Below are positions 55,104 through 63,222 of a DNA stretch of 64,000 bases, one piece after another (the first letter of the stretch is position 1; the number at the start of each line of letters is the position of its first letter). Source of the stretch: Sporichthya brevicatena (GTDB lineage: Bacteria; Actinomycetota; Actinomycetes; Sporichthyales; Sporichthyaceae). The stretch is from assembly GCF_039525035.1 (NCBI RefSeq), contig NZ_BAAAHE010000026.1, positions 62,001-126,000 on the forward strand, written 5' to 3'. Under the pieces are notes generated by a model, which worked only from the letters and a program-made list of their open reading frames with translations, did not search any database and had not been told where the DNA came from. The position numbers and the translations under genes were made by a program.

Positions 55104-56066
55104 TCAGGAACCCCGCACCACGTCCACGTGGATGTGGTCGAGGTGACGCAACGTCACATTGGTCGTGTTGCCCGACGGGTGCACGTAGGGGTGCCAGCCG
55201 AGGTGTGAATTGGTGTTCGACCACACCTGGTCGTCGAAGATCAGCGTGGCGATCTGGTAGTAGTCCGCGTTCGCGACGAGCCAGTGCGCGAGCAGCCAGC
55301 CCCGGGCCTTGTTGTCCGGGTCGTCGAGGCTGAAGAAGATGTCGACCGCACGGCCGTCGTAGTGCGCCGAGTTCTCGATGTGGCCGCTGGACACCCCGCC
55401 CGGCGCGAAGCCCCCGATGGGCCGGCCGCCGTACGCCTCGGCCCAGCCGCGGATCAGCGCGAGCGAACGCATCGTGAGGCCGGTCGTCGTCATCGGCTGC
55501 GCGGGCATGTAGCGCTGCGGCGTCACGCAGGTCAGGGCGTGCGGGCGGAACAACGCGTAGACGGCGTCGAGGGAGGTCGTGCGCGGCGCCGGGTCCTTGC
55601 GCTTGCGCTTGATCTCCTCGACGGCCTGGTCGGGCCGGAGCGGGACCCGGCCCTCCTTCTGCAGCGAGCGGTCGAAGGCGCGCGCGGCCCGGACGTAGTT
55701 GCGTCCGTCGCGGTAGGCCACGGCGGTCAGCATGGTGAGCGTCCGCGCCGCGGTCATGTCGATCTCCCAGACCCCGTAGCCGAGGTCCAGGCGGCACTCC
55801 GCGTCCTTGGTGGTCGGGGCGGGGACGACCCGCGGGCCCTTGGTCCGCACCGCCGAGCGGGTCGCGATCGGGCGGTCGCGGCCGGACATGTCGAGCAGGC
55901 TGTTCGACCCGGCGGGCGCCGCGGGAGCCGCCTGCGTGGCGGACCCGTCACTGCGCGTGGCCTGCACGGTGACAGCGCCGGCCGCCAGCAGGATCGCGGC
56001 GAGGCCGACGCCGAGGAACCGGTTTGCGGCCTGGCCGGGCGGGCGGTGCTTGCTCATCCCCACCAT
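55104..56066 (-). CDS. Exported M15-like zinc peptidase-fold protein
   Basis: 320 residues. One hydrophobic helix (residues about 18-37) acts as signal or anchor. The second half carries SAHYDGRAVD near residue 232, which fits the M15 zinc motif S-x-H-x-x-G-x-A-x-D exactly, and the C-terminal LDHIHVDVVRG that would supply the last metal His. M15 enzymes cut D-Ala bonds in peptidoglycan, so a wall-peptide hydrolase is likely; the exact bond is not predicted. A conserved paired segment ARGWLLAHWLVANADYYQIA follows the metal motif. ATG at 56066 or 56057. The next gene upstream is a paralogue with the motif destroyed. Confidence 0.72.
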   Translation of the reverse strand: MVGMSKHRPPGQAANRFLGVGLAAILLAAGAVTVQATRSDGSATQAAPAAPAGSNSLLDMSGRDRPIATRSAVRTKGPRVVPAPTTKDAECRLDLGYGVWEIDMTAARTLTMLTAVAYRDGRNYVRAARAFDRSLQKEGRVPLRPDQAVEEIKRKRKDPAPRTTSLDAVYALFRPHALTCVTPQRYMPAQPMTTTGLTMRSLALIRGWAEAYGGRPIGGFAPGGVSSGHIENSAHYDGRAVDIFFSLDDPDNKARGWLLAHWLVANADYYQIATLIFDDQVWSNTNSHLGWHPYVHPSGNTTNVTLRHLDHIHVDVVRGS

Positions 56067-56138
56067 TCTCTCAGATTTCCCGGAAACTGTCGGGGCCCGC
56101 GCGTTTCGCGCGGTACTCCGGGAGGACCTGACAGACGG

Positions 56139-57104
56139 TCAGGACTTCTTGCTCTTGCTCGACTTCTTGGTCGAATCGGACTTCTTGGCGTCCTTGGCGG
56201 ACGAGCCGGCCACGACCGAGACGAACAGGCGACCCGGCCGCGCCGGCGAGGCGGCGGTGGCGGGGTCCGGCGTCCGCCAGCCGGCGGTCGGGGCCCAGAT
56301 CAAATCGCCGTAGGCGATGGTGTCGAGCTTGTAGTCGGCGCCCCGGGCGGTCAGCCAGTGCGCCACGACCCAGCCCGCGTTGGCCTCGGGCGACGTCACC
56401 GGCGACGAGACGGGGGAGGCGACCGGGGAAATCGTGTCGGGGACCGTCACGCTGAGCGCGCGTCCCGCCGCGCCGGCCGGGTTGTCCTTGGCCTTGGGCC
56501 CGAAGGTGCTCATGGTCAGCTTGCCGAAGGCGTCGACGATCCCCTGGCGCATGACGTCGGCCCGCGGGGTGAGCCCCGACCTGCCGCGACTCTCCTCCGA
56601 CGCCACGGGCGCGGCGAACGCGCACGTGAGGCCGCCCGGCTCGGCCAGGGCCCGCAGCTTGGCGACCGACGCCGCGGTCGGCGCCGCGGAGTCCTCACGG
56701 GTGAACAGGTCGAGGGCCTCCGTGACCGACGGCGACTTGCCCGGCTTGCCGGCGGCGACGTCGAGGACCCGGGCGACCATCTCCTCCGGCGCCTTGACCT
56801 GCCAGCCGACGGCGGCGATCTGGGTCAGCGTGCGGGCGTCCGCGAGCGTGGTCGCCAGCGGCTTGCCGTCGACGCGGAGGAAGCACGTGTTCACCGGCGG
56901 CGTGCTGATCGGGTCGGACGCCGACATCGCCTGCACGACGCCCTTGTCCGGGCCGTCGGTGGTGGAGGAGGAATTCCCACCCCCGAGGGTCACCACGGCG
57001 GTCAGGGCCGCCACGCCGACGCAGACGCCCACCAGGGGCACGACGGGCCCGCCGCGCAGCGACAGGCGTGAGCCCGCCCGTGGGCTCCGCTCTCGTGCCG
57101 CCAT
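56139..57104 (-). CDS. Exported paralogue of the M15-like protein, metal motif lost
   Basis: 321 residues. The ATG at 57104 has GAGGAG upstream, and one membrane helix follows (residues about 24-45). Shared landmarks with the downstream gene are ARTLTQIAAVGWQVKAPEEM (front), MRQGIVDAFGKL (middle) and NAGWVVAHWLTARGADYKLD (back). At the place of SAHYDGRAVD it reads AGAAGRALS, so zinc His and Asp are replaced, and the C-terminal HIH is replaced by a Lys/Ser-rich tail (KKSDSTKKSSKSKK). It probably has no catalytic activity and may bind a wall ligand or regulate its neighbour. The two genes are 72 bp apart on one strand. Confidence 0.7.
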   Translation of the reverse strand: MAARERSPRAGSRLSLRGGPVVPLVGVCVGVAALTAVVTLGGGNSSSTTDGPDKGVVQAMSASDPISTPPVNTCFLRVDGKPLATTLADARTLTQIAAVGWQVKAPEEMVARVLDVAAGKPGKSPSVTEALDLFTREDSAAPTAASVAKLRALAEPGGLTCAFAAPVASEESRGRSGLTPRADVMRQGIVDAFGKLTMSTFGPKAKDNPAGAAGRALSVTVPDTISPVASPVSSPVTSPEANAGWVVAHWLTARGADYKLDTIAYGDLIWAPTAGWRTPDPATAASPARPGRLFVSVVAGSSAKDAKKSDSTKKSSKSKKS

Positions 57105-57393
57105 CGCGTTCTCCTCGACGTACTGCGCCAGGTTCGGCGCACTGACAGGTACAGAGTGCGGTGTAACCGGTCGCCGTGTCCGCACGCTGAGAAATCGTTG
57201 GTCCGATCAGGCGACGAGAAACCGTACAAAACCGGACGAGGTGGTCCACGCCACCTCGGCGCCCCCGAGCACCCCGGTTTGAAGTCGGCCGCGGCGGGGA
57301 ATCCCCACCGGCTGCTCTCGTGCCCGCCTTGCTCCGTTCTTCCGTTCCCACCCCGGGGCCGACCCGACGTCGTCGTGGAGTCGGCCGGCTGCC

Positions 57394-59253
57394 TCACGAC
57401 GCCGCGGCAGCCTCCGCTCCAAGGTACGTGGCGATGACCGTGGGGTCGGACAGCACCTCGTCCGGCGGACCCTGCGCGACCACGCGCCCGGACTCCAGGG
57501 CGATGATCCGGTCGCAGGTCCGCCGCAGCAGCCCGACGTCGTGCTCGACGATCACCAGGGCCCCGCCGGTGGCCTCCCGGATGCGCTTCATCAGGGGCCC
57601 CATCAGCTCGGCCTCGGCCCGCGCCAGGCCGGCCGCCGGCTCGTCCAGCAGGAGCACGTCGGGCTCCTGGGCGAGCAGACAACCGAACTCCACGAGGCGG
57701 CGGGAACCGGTCGAGAGCTCACTGGCGAACCGGTCCTGGAAGACCCCGAGCCCGAGCAGCGTGATGATGCGGTCGACCCGCTCGGCGACGTCGATCTCCG
57801 AGAGCAGCGAGGCCGGCAGGCGCAGCGCGGCCGCCAGGGGCTCCCGGGAGGTCACCCAGCGTTCGCAGGACACCGCGATGGTCTCGGTGACCGTGAGGCC
57901 CGGGAAGAGCTTCGCGTCCTGGAACGAGCGGCCCAGGCCCAGGTGCGCCCGCGCCTGCGGGGTCAGGTCCGTGACGTCGCTGCCGTTGAAGTACACCCGA
58001 CCCGTGTCCGGGACCAGGAACCCCGACATCGCGTCGAGGATCGTGGTCTTGCCCGCGCCGTTCGGGCCCATCAGGCCGACGATCTCGCCGGCGCAGATGT
58101 CGATGTCCACCCCGGCGATCGCCGCGACGCCGCCGAAGGTCTTCCGCAGGTTCCGGGTCGCGATCGCCACCTTCGGCGTCGGGGCCGCGTCCGCGGCCGC
58201 GTCGAGCGCCTCCACGATGTCGGCGAGGTCCTCGTCCTCGTCCTCGCCGGTGGACACCGGCCGCTCGGGCCGGTCCCGCACGATCCGCGGCAGTTCCCCG
58301 GTCTCGTCGTCGACCTCGTCCGCGTCGGTCCGGGCGCCGGTGACGTTCACCGGCCGGGCCCCGCCGTCCGCACTGGAGATGTCATCTTCAGTGCTGGGGT
58401 CGGCGGGGGAGTCGTCGAGGTGGCGGCGGGCCTCGTGGACCGCCTCGGGGTCGATCTCGGGAACCTCGAGCCCGTCGATGTGCGGGAGCTTCTCGTCGGC
58501 CTGCTCGAGAGCACCGGCGAGGAACACCGAGCGGATCAGGTCGCCGCGGTCGAGGATCTCCTGGGCCGGGCCGGAGAAGCGGACCTCGCCCTTCTCCAGG
58601 AACATCGCGCGGTCGGAGACCTTGAGCACGAGCTCGGCGGACTGCTCGACGAGCAGGATGCCCAGGCCCTCGTCGCGCAGGTGGCGGACGACGTCGAGGA
58701 GCTCGCTGACGATCGCCGGGGCGAGGCCGAGGGAGAGCTCGTCGATCAGCAGCACCCGCGCGCCGGGCTTGCCGTCCGTGCCCGCCGGCCCCTGCACGAG
58801 CGCCTGCGCGAGCGCGAGCATCTGCTGCTGGCCGCCGGAGAGCAGACCGGCGCGGTCCTCCATGCGGGTCGTCAGTGCAGGGAACAGCTCGATCGCGCGG
58901 CCGACGGCGGCGGCGCAGTAGTCCTTGTCCTTGCGCGTGACCCAGGTGGCCATGCGCAGGTTCTCCGCGACCGACAGGTCCGGGAAGATGCCCCGGCCGC
59001 CGGGCATGTAGGCGAGGCCGAGCCGCGCCATCTTCATCGGCGACCAGCCGGTGGTGTCCTTGCCGTCGAAGCGGACCTTGCCGTGGCGGGGCGGGGTCAG
59101 GCCGGAGATCGCCCGCAGCAGCGTGGACTTGCCGGCGCCGTTGGTCCCGAGCAGGCCGAGGACCTCGCCGGCGTCCACGCGGACGTCGACCCCGTGGAGC
59201 ACCTTGTTGCGGCCGTACGAGACCTGCAGGCCCGTGCACTCGAGAAGGCTCAT
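57394..59253 (-). CDS. Fused branched-chain-amino-acid-type ABC ATPase (LivF-LivG in one chain)
   Basis: 619 residues with two complete nucleotide-binding domains. The first (residues 1-245) is LivF-like: Walker A GTNGAGKST, signature LLSGGQQQMLALAQAL, Walker B LLIDELSLGLAP. An acidic linker of about 110 residues (DEVDDETGE, STGEDEDED) leads to a LivG-like domain (365-619): Walker A GPNGAGKTT near residue 395, Q-loop GRSFQDAKLFPG, signature STGSRRLVEFGCLLAQ, Walker B VLLLDEPAAGL. The second signature is STGSRR instead of SGGQ, common in LivG. ATG at 59253 overlaps the permease stop (4 bp). In most bacteria livF and livG are separate genes. Substrate not known. Confidence 0.9.
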   Translation of the reverse strand: MSLLECTGLQVSYGRNKVLHGVDVRVDAGEVLGLLGTNGAGKSTLLRAISGLTPPRHGKVRFDGKDTTGWSPMKMARLGLAYMPGGRGIFPDLSVAENLRMATWVTRKDKDYCAAAVGRAIELFPALTTRMEDRAGLLSGGQQQMLALAQALVQGPAGTDGKPGARVLLIDELSLGLAPAIVSELLDVVRHLRDEGLGILLVEQSAELVLKVSDRAMFLEKGEVRFSGPAQEILDRGDLIRSVFLAGALEQADEKLPHIDGLEVPEIDPEAVHEARRHLDDSPADPSTEDDISSADGGARPVNVTGARTDADEVDDETGELPRIVRDRPERPVSTGEDEDEDLADIVEALDAAADAAPTPKVAIATRNLRKTFGGVAAIAGVDIDICAGEIVGLMGPNGAGKTTILDAMSGFLVPDTGRVYFNGSDVTDLTPQARAHLGLGRSFQDAKLFPGLTVTETIAVSCERWVTSREPLAAALRLPASLLSEIDVAERVDRIITLLGLGVFQDRFASELSTGSRRLVEFGCLLAQEPDVLLLDEPAAGLARAEAELMGPLMKRIREATGGALVIVEHDVGLLRRTCDRIIALESGRVVAQGPPDEVLSDPTVIATYLGAEAAAAS

Positions 59254-61442
59254 CCCGCACCTGCCGGTCGCTGGGTCGGCCGCGGGCCGGGCCCCTCCTC
59301 GGGCACGGCCAGCGGGTCGGGGCCGGCGGCGGACAGGCGCCCGCCGATGGACGCCAGGTCGACGTCGGTCGCGCCGGTCTCCCCTCCGGGACCGGCGAGA
59401 GTGATGCCGCGCATCCGCGCGACGGTGCGGAACCAGAACCCGCGCGCGGAGATGACCACGCGGGCCAGACCGCCGGGCAGGACGAGCAGGACGAACAGCA
59501 CGCCCGCGCCGGTGACGAACAGCTGCATGCCGCCGGAGAGGTTGTACTTCGCGACGGCGAGGAAGATCGCGCCGAGCAGGGCGCCGGTCACCGACGTCGC
59601 GCCGCCGAGCACGACCATCGTGAACGCCTCGAAGGAGATCGCGGGGGAGTACGTACCCGCCCGGACGCCGTCGAGCGCGATGACGTGCATCGAGCCGGCC
59701 AGCCCGGCGAGCGCGCCGCTGACGGCGAAGGCCGCGAGCTTGATCTTCGTCGGGCTCAGGCCACGGGCGGCCGCCGCACGCTCGTTGTCGCGCACCGCGA
59801 TCATCGCCCGGCCGGTGCGGCTGTGCCGGATGCCGTGCACGAGCACGAGCGCCAGGGCCAGCACCGTCAGGCAGAACCAGTAGAGCGTCTTCTCGTTGTA
59901 GAGGTCGAAGCGCTCGAGGACCAGCGGCCGGTCGACCTGCGTCGGGATGGCCTCGGGGAAGTTCGCCGGGTTCAGGAAGAACGTCGAGAGCGGCACCGCG
60001 AACGCGAGCGTGGTGACGCCGAGGAACAGACCCCGGATCCGCAGGGCGGGGATGCCGATCGCGACGGCCGTCAGCATGCCGGCGCCCATGCCCGCGAGCA
60101 TGGCGATCAGCAGGTCCGCCCCGGTCTTCGCGACGAGGTCACCGGCGACCACGGCACCGACACCGGCGATCGCGAACTGGCCGAGGCTGATCTGCCCGGC
60201 CCAGCCGGTGAGGACGACGAGCGAGACCGCGACCAGACCGTAGATCACCGTCACGGTGCCGAGCAGACTGATCTGACTGGGGCTCAGCTGGTACGGAAGC
60301 GCGATGGCGGCCGCGATGACACCGGCGAGCAGCAGACGCCGCCCCCAGATGATCTCCGGCAGGTGCCGGATCTCCTTCGGCACCGGCGGCATCTCGTCGG
60401 CGGTGTTCCAGCCCGCGGTGTTCGCGTCCGCGGCGCGGGTGAGCTGGTGACGCTGCAGCAGCAGCGCGATGAGGACCGCGACGAGCAGGAAGACGTCGAC
60501 GTAGCTCGAGCGTGACGTGTTCCAGAACACCGCCTGTTGGAAGACACCGACGCCGATGCCGGCGAACACGGCACCCGGGAGGCTCTCCATGCGCGCGATG
60601 ACCGCGGCCGCGAGGGCGGGCAGCAGGAGCGCCGGGCCGCCGGCGATCTCACCACCTTGACCGACGAGCGGGGCCGAGAGCATTGCCGCGAGGGCGGAGA
60701 GCGCGCCGGCCAGCGCCCAGACCAGCGTCGAGAGGCGGCGCACCGGAATGCCGAGCAGCATCGCGCGCTCGGCGTTCGACGAGGTGGCGCGGATGCCGAC
60801 ACCGACCGCGGAGTTGCGCAGGAAGAACGCGAACAGGGCCAGGACGATCGGCACCGTCACGAGGATCATCACGTGCGCGCCGGTGAAGACCAGGCCCTCG
60901 AAGGTGAACTTGATGTCGAGCGGCGTACGGAACGACCCCTGCAGGCCGCCGAAGCCGCCCCCGGACCCGACGATGCTCGGCACCGCGAACTGCAGCGCCG
61001 CCAGGATCTGTGCGAGACCGATGGTGGCGACGGTCAGGATCAGGCGCGGGGCCCAGAACAGGCGCTGCACCACGAGCCGGTCGCACAGCGCGCCGATCAC
61101 CGCCGCGACCACGAGGCCCACGCCGAGGGCCACGTAGTAGTTCCACCCCTTGACGAGGAAGAGCTGGACGGCGAGGAACGACGCCGCCGACCCCAGCGCG
61201 GCCTGCGCGAAGTTGATGATCCGCGACGACCGGTAGACCAGCACCAGCCCGAGGGCGGACAGGCCGGTCAGCGACCCGAGGACCACGCCCTGCAGCACGA
61301 CGCCCAGAGGGAGGCCGGACGGGAGGACGGCGTTCAGCACCACCCAGACCAGCGGGGCGGCGGCCACCATCGCGACCGCGCGCTTGCGCTTGTCGGCCAG
61401 TGCGGCGGGCACGGCGGCAGGAACGGCGGGCAGCGGGCTCAC
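59250..61442 (-). CDS. Fused branched-chain-amino-acid-type ABC permease (LivH-LivM in one chain)
   Basis: 730 residues, about 18 membrane helices. The LivH half (40-330) has LVYRSSRIINFAQAALGSAA and the later RNSAVGVGIRATSSNAERAM coupling loop. After a short hydrophilic bridge (AADANTAGWNTADEMPPVP, about 345) the LivM half (365-670) has GQISLGQFAIAGVGAVVAG, LRIRGLFLGVTTLAFAVPL and GRAMIAVRDNERAAAARGLS. The two halves would form the transmembrane pore without a second subunit. GTG at 61442 with no clear ribosome site; 34 bp after the binding protein. C-terminal tail is Pro/Gly-rich. Confidence 0.9.
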   Translation of the reverse strand: MSPLPAVPAAVPAALADKRKRAVAMVAAAPLVWVVLNAVLPSGLPLGVVLQGVVLGSLTGLSALGLVLVYRSSRIINFAQAALGSAASFLAVQLFLVKGWNYYVALGVGLVVAAVIGALCDRLVVQRLFWAPRLILTVATIGLAQILAALQFAVPSIVGSGGGFGGLQGSFRTPLDIKFTFEGLVFTGAHVMILVTVPIVLALFAFFLRNSAVGVGIRATSSNAERAMLLGIPVRRLSTLVWALAGALSALAAMLSAPLVGQGGEIAGGPALLLPALAAAVIARMESLPGAVFAGIGVGVFQQAVFWNTSRSSYVDVFLLVAVLIALLLQRHQLTRAADANTAGWNTADEMPPVPKEIRHLPEIIWGRRLLLAGVIAAAIALPYQLSPSQISLLGTVTVIYGLVAVSLVVLTGWAGQISLGQFAIAGVGAVVAGDLVAKTGADLLIAMLAGMGAGMLTAVAIGIPALRIRGLFLGVTTLAFAVPLSTFFLNPANFPEAIPTQVDRPLVLERFDLYNEKTLYWFCLTVLALALVLVHGIRHSRTGRAMIAVRDNERAAAARGLSPTKIKLAAFAVSGALAGLAGSMHVIALDGVRAGTYSPAISFEAFTMVVLGGATSVTGALLGAIFLAVAKYNLSGGMQLFVTGAGVLFVLLVLPGGLARVVISARGFWFRTVARMRGITLAGPGGETGATDVDLASIGGRLSAAGPDPLAVPEEGPGPRPTQRPAGAG

Positions 61443-61476
61443 CCTTCGACTCGGCTTCCGGGATCCGACCGGGCCG

Positions 61477-63222
61477 CTACGGCGCCACGGCCGGCGGTGT
61501 CGGCATGGTCACCCGCGCCGGCCAACTCGCCCCGACGTAGCGCCTGCCGCCGTTGAGGGGCACGCACCGGCCGGGCCGGTTGTTGAACGGCGAGAGTGCC
61601 TTCGGGTCGTAGTAGAACTCCCGGGCGTCGTCGGTACTGGTGAAGTCGTTCGGGCCGAAGCTCCACTGGCCGTAGTCGCCGGTCCGTTTGCCGTAGCTGA
61701 ACATGCCCTGGGCGAACGTCGCGGGGGTCAGGTTCGGCCCGGCCTGCTGCAGACCGATGAACAGCATCATCAGCGTCTGGTAGGTCAGGTCGACCAGCGA
61801 GGTCGGCTTGCCGTTCTTCATCGTGGCGAAGGCCTTGTACGCCTCGGTGTTCTTGCCACCGCCGAAGCCGGTGAGGTAGCTCTGCCCGAGCGCGAACTGC
61901 CACTGGTCACTGTCGTAGAACTGACCGGCGACGTCGGCGTCGGTGCCGATGGTCCCGGAGACGAACCACTCCGGGTAGAAGTCCTGCTGCGTCGCCGAAC
62001 CCGTGAGGAAGAACGGCAGCAGCGGGTCGGTGACGAGCACCAGCGTCGTGACCCCGGCCGCCTTGAGCTGCGCGGCCATGTTCGGCGCCTCCTGCTGCAG
62101 CTTGGCGAACTGCAGCGCGTAGCGGATCTCCTTCGCGAAGGAGATGCCCGCCGCCTTCAGCTTCGGGCGCGCCTCGTTGATGCACTGGGAGTAGACGGCG
62201 TCGTCCGGGAAGATCAGGCCGTACTTGCGCGGCTTCTGCCGCAGGCTCGCGCTGCCCGCGCGGGTCGCGTTCTCGTTCGCCGGCAGGCGCTTGGCGATCA
62301 GGTCGACGGCGGAGTTCATCAGCGTCGTGCAGTCGACCAGCTGGCCCCAGGCGAACGGCGCGCGCTGGCGGTAGTAGCTCTGCGGCATGTGCAGGCCGCC
62401 GATGGCGAGGACCTTCTGCCGCACGAGCGCGTCCATGTACGGCTGCGTCAGTGCGGAGATGTCGGCGAAGGCCTTGATCTCCTGCGCCACCTTGACCGCG
62501 TCGGCGTTCGCACCCTCCTGGCCGCCGCCGGCGATCTCGGCCTGGCCGTCGCCGCGCCCGGTGTACCGGACCAGCTTCACCTTGCGGCCGTAGAGCTCGT
62601 AGTTCTTGTTGAAGTAGTCGACGAGGGTATCCAGCTCGCGCTTGCGGTCGGCGGGGCTGGCGGAGATGCCGGCCTCCTCGGCCTTCTTCTCCAGCTCGCT
62701 GTCCTTGTCGTCCTCCTGCTCACGCTGGTCGGACGCACTGCTCTCGCGGATGGCGATCGTGATCGTGTCCGCGGTGACGCCGCGGTAGGTCGCCCCACCG
62801 TTGTCACCGGTGAAGTGCACGCAGGCGGGGGAGTAGGCGCTCCCGGCGACCTGCAGGGCGCCGCCCGCACAGTCGGCGGCGGGCACGACGCCCTGGGCGC
62901 GCGGTGCACTGCCGGCCTGCGCGCTGGTCACGACCTTGCCGCCCTTGCCGGGCTTCGCACCCGGCGCGGCGGCCGTGGTGCCCGTCGCGGCGGCCGTCGT
63001 CCCCGGGGCACCGGCGACGACGGGCGCACCGGCCGCGTCGACGCCCATCCCCCCGAGCTCCGGGCTGGTCGCGGCGTACGGGTCCGGGCCCGCCACGGCG
63101 AGCTCGTTCGTGTCGCCCGGGGCCTTGCTGGGCACGGTGACCGTGACGATGAGCAGGACCGCGATGACGCCGGCCAGCGGGCCGTAGCCCGACAGGATCA
63201 GCCGGTTCGGCCGGGGCTTCAT
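61477..63222 (-). CDS. Membrane-anchored periplasmic-type binding protein of the fused ABC system
   Basis: 581 residues, much longer than a typical 370-residue Leu/Ile/Val-binding protein. A hydrophobic helix (residues 12-31) is not followed by a lipobox, so it is probably a transmembrane anchor. A low-complexity Ala/Gly/Thr-rich stretch (about 65-105, with AGAPGTTAAATGTTAAAP) leads to the ligand-binding domain from residue 145 (VTADTITIAIRESSASDQRE). Signatures of the Peripla_BP_6 class include KYGLIFPDDAVYSQCINEAR and QQEAPNMAAQLKAAGVTTLV. ATG overlaps the stop of the upstream gene (ATGA). It is expected to deliver ligand to the LivHM fusion; ligand unknown. Confidence 0.83.
   Translation of the reverse strand: MKPRPNRLILSGYGPLAGVIAVLLIVTVTVPSKAPGDTNELAVAGPDPYAATSPELGGMGVDAAGAPVVAGAPGTTAAATGTTAAAPGAKPGKGGKVVTSAQAGSAPRAQGVVPAADCAGGALQVAGSAYSPACVHFTGDNGGATYRGVTADTITIAIRESSASDQREQEDDKDSELEKKAEEAGISASPADRKRELDTLVDYFNKNYELYGRKVKLVRYTGRGDGQAEIAGGGQEGANADAVKVAQEIKAFADISALTQPYMDALVRQKVLAIGGLHMPQSYYRQRAPFAWGQLVDCTTLMNSAVDLIAKRLPANENATRAGSASLRQKPRKYGLIFPDDAVYSQCINEARPKLKAAGISFAKEIRYALQFAKLQQEAPNMAAQLKAAGVTTLVLVTDPLLPFFLTGSATQQDFYPEWFVSGTIGTDADVAGQFYDSDQWQFALGQSYLTGFGGGKNTEAYKAFATMKNGKPTSLVDLTYQTLMMLFIGLQQAGPNLTPATFAQGMFSYGKRTGDYGQWSFGPNDFTSTDDAREFYYDPKALSPFNNRPGRCVPLNGGRRYVGASWPARVTMPTPPAVAP

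Noticed and set aside
57105-57393. A gene in the 289-bp gap between the M15-like paralogue and the fused ATPase
   Set aside because: Short open frames here have no ribosome site or family pattern; I see no hairpin with a T-run either, so the stretch holds nothing I can support.
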